Shown: positions 58,974-64,000 of the stretch, in pieces
How the letters are laid out: each line of letters begins with the position of its first letter
How positions within the stretch are numbered: the first letter of the stretch is position 1
NCBI RefSeq assembly: GCF_002005445.1
Contig: NZ_CP014692.1
Coordinates: forward strand, 1,984,001-2,048,000
DNA length: 64,000 nucleotides
From: Acetobacter aceti
GTDB lineage: Bacteria; Pseudomonadota; Alphaproteobacteria; Acetobacterales; Acetobacteraceae
Reading direction: 5' to 3'
Program-made: the position numbers and the translations under genes
The notes under the pieces: generated by a model
Told to the model about the DNA's origin: nothing
What the model saw: the letters and a program-made list of their open reading frames with translations, nothing else
The model's database searches: none

Positions 58974-59678
58974 TTACTGGCCGCTTTTCGAGTTTTTGTG
59001 TTTGTCCTGAAACTGTTCGATTTCACCCCGCAGATTCCCAATCGGGGCAGCATTGATCGTGTCCTGATAGGTATTGCCGTCCCACAGCCAACGATCCGAA
59101 CCATCCACCAGAAGATCATACATGCCACGATGACTGGTCGGCAGCACGGAAATCTGGCCGCTCACGGAATCAAGGATTTTCACCCAGTCCTGATCCTTGC
59201 GCAGATACACATCGGTCGAACACCCGGCCGATCCGCATAAAGCGGCCGACTGAAGCTCGATAAACAATGCAACGTCGCCTTTCTTTGTGGAGAGCGGAGC
59301 GGAGCCGATCAGCACAAGCGGCTCTTCCTTATGCCTGCGGGACGTGGCGATATCGTCAGATGCGAGTTTCCGGGCCTGCCTGTCGAGTTCCGTTCCCGGC
59401 TGCTGGGTCAGGATAACCGGGTTGCCGCCTTTCGACGGGGTGCTCGCGGTTTTCGCGACGGAGCGATGGCGGGTATGCGAGGTCGTGTGGTGGGCCTGCG
59501 TGGTAGTCGCCTCCGCATACCCCGAAGACAGCGCCAGAGACAGGCAGGCTCCCAGTATGGCCGTTGACCGTTGACCGCACAGACGTTGCTGAACAGATGA
59601 AGCCTGCACTGCGAAGCGTTTTACCGATGGCGACAGGGAAAATGAATGCAAGACTGAAAAACTCCATCTGACGATCAT
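58974..59678 (-). CDS. Exported protein of unknown function
   Basis: 234 residues from the ATG at 59678; upstream starts exist but add no signal. A hydrophobic segment ILGACLSLALSSGYAEAT ends the likely signal. After a His/Thr-rich linker the C-terminal domain (VALFIELQSAALCGSAGCST, VYLRKDQDWVKILDSVSG) is compact, with two Cys four residues apart, and ends in a charged helix. I do not recognise it. It is divergent from the DUF1653 gene. Confidence 0.6.
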   Translation of the reverse strand: MIVRWSFSVLHSFSLSPSVKRFAVQASSVQQRLCGQRSTAILGACLSLALSSGYAEATTTQAHHTTSHTRHRSVAKTASTPSKGGNPVILTQQPGTELDRQARKLASDDIATSRRHKEEPLVLIGSAPLSTKKGDVALFIELQSAALCGSAGCSTDVYLRKDQDWVKILDSVSGQISVLPTSHRGMYDLLVDGSDRWLWDGNTYQDTINAAPIGNLRGEIEQFQDKHKNSKSGQ

Positions 59679-59758
59679 GCCCAAAGGGTCATGACGAAGA
59701 CACATCAACCACGTATTCCTGCTATCATACCGTAATTCCCTGAAGGAGCGACACGATC

Positions 59759-60001
59759 TTGCAGGATATCTCTTTCTCCATTCAGCCGGGTCTGTACCGG
59801 CATTACAAGGGAGGACTGTATACGGTCCTTCATACGGCGCGACACAGTGAAACCGAGGAGTGGCTGGTTGTCTACCGGAGCGAGGCTCACGGCAGCCTAT
59901 GGGTCCGCCCATTGTCCATGTGGATCGAACAGGTCGATGGCTGTCCCCGGTTCGCATTCATAAACCCCGACGACGCGGAGGCACCCAACCCTGTGGTCTG
60001 A
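59759..60001 (+). CDS. DUF1653 protein
   Basis: An 80-residue protein of the DUF1653 type: IQPGLYRHYKGGLYTVLHTA, then ARHSETEEWLVVYRSEAHGS and WVRPLSMWIEQV. The TTG start at 59759 has AAGGAG ten bases upstream. Function not established; members occur widely as stand-alone genes. Ends at a shared terminator. Confidence 0.85.
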   Translation: MQDISFSIQPGLYRHYKGGLYTVLHTARHSETEEWLVVYRSEAHGSLWVRPLSMWIEQVDGCPRFAFINPDDAEAPNPVV

Positions 60002-60036
60002 GGCAATTTTTCAGGCTCAGCCGATGATATTCCCAT

Positions 60037-60075
60037 AAAAAAGCCCTCTCCGACCTGTGCTGGAGAGGGCTTTTT
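60037..60075. terminator. Bidirectional terminator
   Basis: Arms AAAAAGCCCTCTCC and GGAGAGGGCTTTTT around a ten-base loop, with A/T runs on both sides; it separates the convergent DUF1653 and DUF2501-like genes. Confidence 0.9.
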
Positions 60076-60095
60076 CTGCCGGAACTGCCTGAAGA

Positions 60096-60509
60096 TCAGA
60101 TCAGCGACTTGGCGCGAGCCAGAACAGCCGAACAGACATTGCCCTGAGCAGGCGACTCCAGTGGTGTAATGGTCGAACGGTTACCGTTGATCAGGAACTC
60201 ACCAGATGAACCGATGGCATAGTCCATGTTGCCATTCTGATCCGCGGGAACTGCGTTCGTCTTGGCGTTGATCGCTGCCTGAAGCGAATCACCGTCATCG
60301 TGGGAGACGTGGTCTGTCTCGACGCAGTAGTTCAGAAGGCCTGCGACATTGGCCGGAGAAACGGAAGCGACATCCGCCGGAGACGCAACTGCCGTGGGGG
60401 CCTTGCCATAAACAGCAGGCAGGTCAGCGGCATGGGCTGAGAGTGTGAAGGACGCGGCGCCTGCGACAAAAGACGCCGCGGCAAGGGCGCGAAGATAAAA
60501 ACGGGTCAT
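60096..60509 (-). CDS. Exported DUF2501-like protein
   Basis: 137 residues with signal peptide FVAGAASFTLSAHA. The middle ANVAGLLNYCVETDHVSHDD resembles the DUF2501 (YjjA) signature NxAGxLxYC, with one paired Cys near the end (NVCSAVLARAKSLI). The role of the family is unknown. Convergent with the DUF1653 gene. Confidence 0.6.
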   Translation of the reverse strand: MTRFYLRALAAASFVAGAASFTLSAHAADLPAVYGKAPTAVASPADVASVSPANVAGLLNYCVETDHVSHDDGDSLQAAINAKTNAVPADQNGNMDYAIGSSGEFLINGNRSTITPLESPAQGNVCSAVLARAKSLI

Positions 60510-60655
60510 CGAAAGCTCCTGTTGCTTTGCCGGTATGTTGCTTCAATGCAATCTTCCGCGCAACACATGCAGGAGGCATGGAGCCATGTCTCACGGGGGA
60601 AACAGGCGTTCACAATATCGGGAGGTTTGTGAAACCGTCTTCAGAAGAGCCATTC

Positions 60656-60729
60656 TGGAGCGGGTGAAGGGAATCGAACCCTCGTATGCAGCTTGGGAAG
60701 CTGCCGTTCTACCATTGAACTACACCCGC
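60656..60729 (-). tRNA. tRNA-Gly (CCC)
   Basis: A 74-base cloverleaf on the minus strand: acceptor GCGGGTG/CACCCGC, D arm GTTCAATGGTAGAAC, anticodon stem GCAGC/GCTGC with loop TTCCCAA (anticodon CCC), T arm AGGGTTCGATTCCCT, and CCA encoded. The frame running through it on the other strand is not a gene. Confidence 0.95.
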
Positions 60730-60793
60730 ATTCACTCAACCCTATAATCCGCTCCACTGGGCATGGCAATCGCCACCATGCCCGCAGAGAGAA

Positions 60794-62290
60794 TCAGAGT
60801 TTTGACGGGACTCTTGGTGAACGCAGTGTCTTGTCACTCCATCCGCCGCCAAGCGCACGATAGAACGTTACGATGTTTTCATATCGTGCGACTATCACCG
60901 CCACACGCGACTGCTGCGCCTGAAGCAGATTCCGCTGCAGGACCAGTTGATTGAGGTATGAATCCGTTCCCACAGAATACCGCATCTTCGACAGGCGGTA
61001 CGCATCAGCCATCTCACGGACATAATCATCCATCCGGCGACTTTCCTCCAGATAGGTGGAACGCGCGACCAGCGTGTCCGACACCTCACGAAAAGCCGTC
61101 TGGATCGTCTTTTCGTAAGTGGCCAGCTTGATGTCCCTGCCCGCCTTGGCGGATTCAAGATTTCCCTTGTTCTGACCCCAGGTGAAAATCGGGATGCTGA
61201 CATTGGGTTGCAGTCCCCATGTCGTCGCCGGAGCCGTAAAGAGCCGGTGGAACAAGAGGCTGCTGACGCCGTCAGTCGCCGTCAGCGTGAACTTCGGGAA
61301 AAACGCGGCTCTCGCAGCGCCGATAGTGGCGTTGGCCGAAAGCAGATCGTGCTCGGCGGCGACGATGTCCGGACGGCGGAACAGAAGCTCCGACGGCAGT
61401 CCTGCCGGAATGTCCGCCATCAGCGTCTGCTCGCCCAGCGGACGCGCAGGCGGCAGGTCAGCGGGAATCGGCGCACCGATCAGCAGGGTGATGTTGTTTT
61501 CATCCTGCGCCACAAGCCGGGTCTGCTGCGCCAGAAGCTGACGGGCCTGATCCACCTGTGTTTCCGCCTGCCGCACGGTCAGCAGGTTTTCCTCGCCATG
61601 CTCATAACGAAGACGAATGAGCTTGAGATTCTCATTCAGATTCGCCACCGCCTTGTCGGCGATATCCAGAACTTCCCTGTCGCCAAGCCATGCCAGATAA
61701 GCATTGGCGACCTGCGAAACGATGCTGATCCGCACGGAGCGTTCGGCCGCCACCTGTTTGAGTGCGGCTTCAGCCGTCGATTTCGACAGGCTACGGATGC
61801 GACCGAAAATATCGATCTCATAGGAAGAGAATCCGATACCCGCGCTGTAGTAGCGGAAGGTCGAGATCGTCTCACCGACACCAGGCGCGAAGCTGAAGCC
61901 GGCTGTCTGGGAAGGCGCCATATACATCGCCTGTCCTGTCGCTCCGATTGGAGGGAACAGGGAAGCGTGCTGCACGTCATACTGCGCAGCAGACTGGGAG
62001 ATATTCGCAACCGCGACACGCAGGTCACGGTTTTCACGCATGGCGATGGCAATCAACGCCCGGAGGCGCGGATCAGTGAAAAACTCTTCCCAACCGATAT
62101 CGGACGCAGGCGTTTGCAATGCGTCTCCTGCCTTCTTCATCGGTTCAGCAGGATAGGCGCCCGCCACCGGCGCTTTTGGCCGGTGATAGGTCGGCTCCAT
62201 GGTACAGCCCGCCAGCAGAATCGCCGCGAGGGCCATGCTGCCGGAACGGGAGACCACTCCACTACGGACGCGAGAAAAAACGTTCATCAT
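60794..62290 (-). CDS. RND efflux outer-membrane factor (OprM/NodT type lipoprotein)
   Basis: TolC-like outer-membrane channel of a tripartite efflux pump, 498 residues. The lipobox is ILLAGC, then TYHRPKAPVAGAYP and two long helical repeats (LRALIAIAMRENRDLRVAVA; RTARAAFFPKFTLTA-like region near residue 315; SKMRYSVGTDSYLNQLVLQR near the end). The ATG overlaps the stop of the RND transporter gene, so pump and channel are coupled. The periplasmic adaptor gene would lie beyond the window. Confidence 0.93.
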   Translation of the reverse strand: MMNVFSRVRSGVVSRSGSMALAAILLAGCTMEPTYHRPKAPVAGAYPAEPMKKAGDALQTPASDIGWEEFFTDPRLRALIAIAMRENRDLRVAVANISQSAAQYDVQHASLFPPIGATGQAMYMAPSQTAGFSFAPGVGETISTFRYYSAGIGFSSYEIDIFGRIRSLSKSTAEAALKQVAAERSVRISIVSQVANAYLAWLGDREVLDIADKAVANLNENLKLIRLRYEHGEENLLTVRQAETQVDQARQLLAQQTRLVAQDENNITLLIGAPIPADLPPARPLGEQTLMADIPAGLPSELLFRRPDIVAAEHDLLSANATIGAARAAFFPKFTLTATDGVSSLLFHRLFTAPATTWGLQPNVSIPIFTWGQNKGNLESAKAGRDIKLATYEKTIQTAFREVSDTLVARSTYLEESRRMDDYVREMADAYRLSKMRYSVGTDSYLNQLVLQRNLLQAQQSRVAVIVARYENIVTFYRALGGGWSDKTLRSPRVPSKL

Positions 62291-64000
62291 GTCGCCTCCG
62301 GTGTGGCGTTGGGAGGAAGCCTGTCATCGTCACGGCGTTCCGACAGGCGACGCACCCTGAACAGGCGCAGCACCAGAACAAAGAACAGCGGCACGAAGAA
62401 GATCGCGAGGAAGGTCGCGGTCAGCATGCCGCCCACCACGCTGATGCCGATGGCCTGACGGGCGGCGGAACCGGCGCCTGAGGCGATCGCCAGCGGCAGC
62501 ACACCCAGCACGAAGGCGATCGACGTCATCAGGATCGGACGCAGGCGTTCGCGCCCGGCATTGATGACGGCTTCTTCCAATGTCTGTCCGGATTCAAAGT
62601 TCGCCTTGGCGAATTCCACGATCAGAATGGCGTTCTTGACCGCCAGACCGACCGTGGTGAGCAGGCCGACCTGAAAATAGACGTCATTATCGCGGCTGCA
62701 CCACAATGTTGCGGCGATAGCGCCCAGCACACCCAGCGGAATAACCAGAATCACCGCGAACGGAATGGCCCAGCTTTCATAAAGGGCTGCAAGGCAGAGC
62801 AGGATGACAGTCGCCGCCAGAGCATAGAGGGGACCTGTCGAGGAACCGGCCGCCATCTGCTCGAAGGACAGGCCCGTCCATTCATAACCGATGCCCGGGG
62901 GCAGATCGTTCAGAATCTGCGTGATTGCGGCAATGGCGTCGCCGGAACTGTAACCCGGCGCAGGCTGGCCAAGAATTTCATAGGCGTTCAGGCCGTTATA
63001 GTTCTCCACCTTCTGCGGACCGACAATCCAGCTCCCGCTGACAACAGCGTTGAATGGAACCATCGTGCCGCTCGTATTGCGCAGATACCAGGCATCCAGA
63101 TCGACCGGCACCATACGTGAGGACGGCATGCCCTGAATATAGACCTGCTTCACGCGGTCATCGCGCATGAACTGGTTCACATAGATCGAACCGAGCGCGC
63201 CGTTGACCAGCGTGTTGATGTCCGCAACCGAGACACCCAGCGCGTTGGCTTTCTCACGGTCAATATCGAGATGATATTGCGGCGCGTCTTCCATGCCGTT
63301 CGGACGGACGGCCATCAGCCGCCTGTCCTGTGCCGCGCGTCCAAGAACCATATTCCGGGCAGCCAGAAGCTGGTCGTGTCCAAGATGGCCACGATCTTCC
63401 AGTTCCAGATCGAAGCCGGACGCATTACCCAGTTCAAGCACGGCTGGCGGGTTGATGGCGAAAATCTGCGCCTCCGGGTCGCCCCAGAAATGCATCATGA
63501 TGCGTCCGGCAATGGCCGCCGCGCCCTGACCCGCACCTGTACGCTCATCCCATGGCTTCAGCTTGATGAAGAACGCGCCGGCGCTCTGACCCTGCCCCGC
63601 AAAGTTGAAGCCGTTCATGACATAGACGGATTCAACATTGGCTCCCTCAGCCTTGAGAACGTAGTCCGAGACCTTCTTGGTGACGTTCGCCGTCTGTTCC
63701 TGTGTCGCTCCAGGGGGCGTCGTCACCTGTCCGAAGATCAGACCCTGATCCTCGTCAGGAAGGAAGCCTCCCGGCAGGCGCATGAACAGGAAGACCGCGA
63801 AGGCCGTGATGGCGGCGAAACCGATCAGCGACAGAAACCGATGTCCGATGATCAGGTGGACCCCGCGCAGATAGACATGTGTCAGACGGTTGAAAGAGCG
63901 GTTGAACCACCCCGCCACACCTTTGTCTTTCTCATGCTCGCCTGGTTTGAGCATCGTCGCACACAGGGCCGGTGTCATGACCATCGCCACAAGCACGGAG
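62287..64000 (-). CDS. RND efflux transporter (AcrB/MexB type), C-terminal part
   Basis: Inner-membrane proton-driven drug exporter, cut by the window end; about 569 C-terminal residues are present and roughly 480 N-terminal residues are missing. Membrane helices TFLAIFFVPLFFVLVLRLF and others near the C-terminus, PGGFLPDEDQGLIFGQVTTP of the periplasmic domain, and VGLLTTVGLAVKNAILIVEF of the central helices are typical. Drug range cannot be inferred. Confidence 0.95.
   Translation of the reverse strand, partial: SVLVAMVMTPALCATMLKPGEHEKDKGVAGWFNRSFNRLTHVYLRGVHLIIGHRFLSLIGFAAITAFAVFLFMRLPGGFLPDEDQGLIFGQVTTPPGATQEQTANVTKKVSDYVLKAEGANVESVYVMNGFNFAGQGQSAGAFFIKLKPWDERTGAGQGAAAIAGRIMMHFWGDPEAQIFAINPPAVLELGNASGFDLELEDRGHLGHDQLLAARNMVLGRAAQDRRLMAVRPNGMEDAPQYHLDIDREKANALGVSVADINTLVNGALGSIYVNQFMRDDRVKQVYIQGMPSSRMVPVDLDAWYLRNTSGTMVPFNAVVSGSWIVGPQKVENYNGLNAYEILGQPAPGYSSGDAIAAITQILNDLPPGIGYEWTGLSFEQMAAGSSTGPLYALAATVILLCLAALYESWAIPFAVILVIPLGVLGAIAATLWCSRDNDVYFQVGLLTTVGLAVKNAILIVEFAKANFESGQTLEEAVINAGRERLRPILMTSIAFVLGVLPLAIASGAGSAARQAIGISVVGGMLTATFLAIFFVPLFFVLVLRLFRVRRLSERRDDDRLPPNATPEAT

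Noticed and set aside
60535..60747. A 70-residue plus-strand frame with plausible-looking sequence.
   Set aside because: It runs through the tRNA-Gly gene on the opposite strand and is accounted for by it.
61208..62458. A 416-residue plus-strand frame.
   Set aside because: Antisense to the outer-membrane efflux factor and the end of the RND transporter.

Overview
The window is chromosomal DNA from an acetic acid bacterium (Acetobacteraceae, Alphaproteobacteria), most likely Acetobacter or a close relative. Three things point there. First, the acetic-acid-resistance genes are present: an AarA-type citrate synthase, its SixA-like neighbour (aarB) and the succinyl-CoA:acetate CoA-transferase aarC, with the known catalytic Glu at residue 294. 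Second, there is the alphaproteobacterial dusB-ntrBC-ntrYX-hfq-hflX block. Third, tolQRAB lies behind ruvCAB-ybgC. Genus and species cannot be fixed from the sequence alone. Most of the DNA is moderately GC-rich with tightly packed operons; several AT-richer patches (about 9.8-10.7, 18.3-22, 26.4-26.5, 38.4-39.4 and 48.9-49.8 kb) look like accessory DNA.

Layout: 0.3-6.8 kb, one leftward operon ruvC-ruvA-ruvB-ybgC-tolQ-tolR-tolA-tolB (Holliday-junction repair, then the envelope Tol system). 6.9-11.6 kb, a mixed segment with two glycosyltransferase-like genes, small lipoproteins, a YciA-type thioesterase and a complete 843-bp IS5/IS427-type insertion sequence. 11.7-18.2 kb, central carbon metabolism and acid resistance: glycerate kinase and aarC leftward; a phosphoesterase, chorismate mutase, sixA and citrate synthase rightward. 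18.3-22.4 kb, a small cluster of a TPR protein, an FkbH-like protein broken by a one-base shift in an A8 tract, and an acyl carrier protein. 22.8-27.5 kb, an orphan type II secretin, two unrecognised small genes and an ELM1-like protein. 27.6-33.2 kb, housekeeping genes (pyrE, murI, polyprenyl synthase, a TrmN6-like methylase, dps) around a transglycosylase remnant. 33.3-37 kb, rpmJ and the OxyR/AhpC/AhpD peroxide-defence module. 37-39.4 kb is a gene graveyard around tRNA-Asp: an aspartic-protease pseudogene with frameshifts at both catalytic motifs and a TadG-like pseudogene. 39.4-48.8 kb, the nitrogen-regulation block. 48.9-49.6 kb, an orphan cholera-toxin-A-like ADP-ribosyltransferase. 49.9-64 kb, an antiporter with a cyclic-nucleotide-binding domain, a triple-repeat lipoprotein, an entericidin-like gene, dcd, murA, an esterase, a two-motif retropepsin-like protein, tRNA-Gly and an RND efflux pair cut by the window end.

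The items most worth following are the cholera-toxin-A1-like enzyme (all three R-S-E catalytic motifs present, no signal peptide, no B subunit); an NtrC lacking the sigma-54-contacting GAFTGA loop; the FkbH/ACP cluster with its homopolymer frameshift; a transglycosylase interrupted by one in-frame TGA but still overlapping the next gene's start; and the retropepsin-like family, present once intact and once with both DTG motifs hit by indels.
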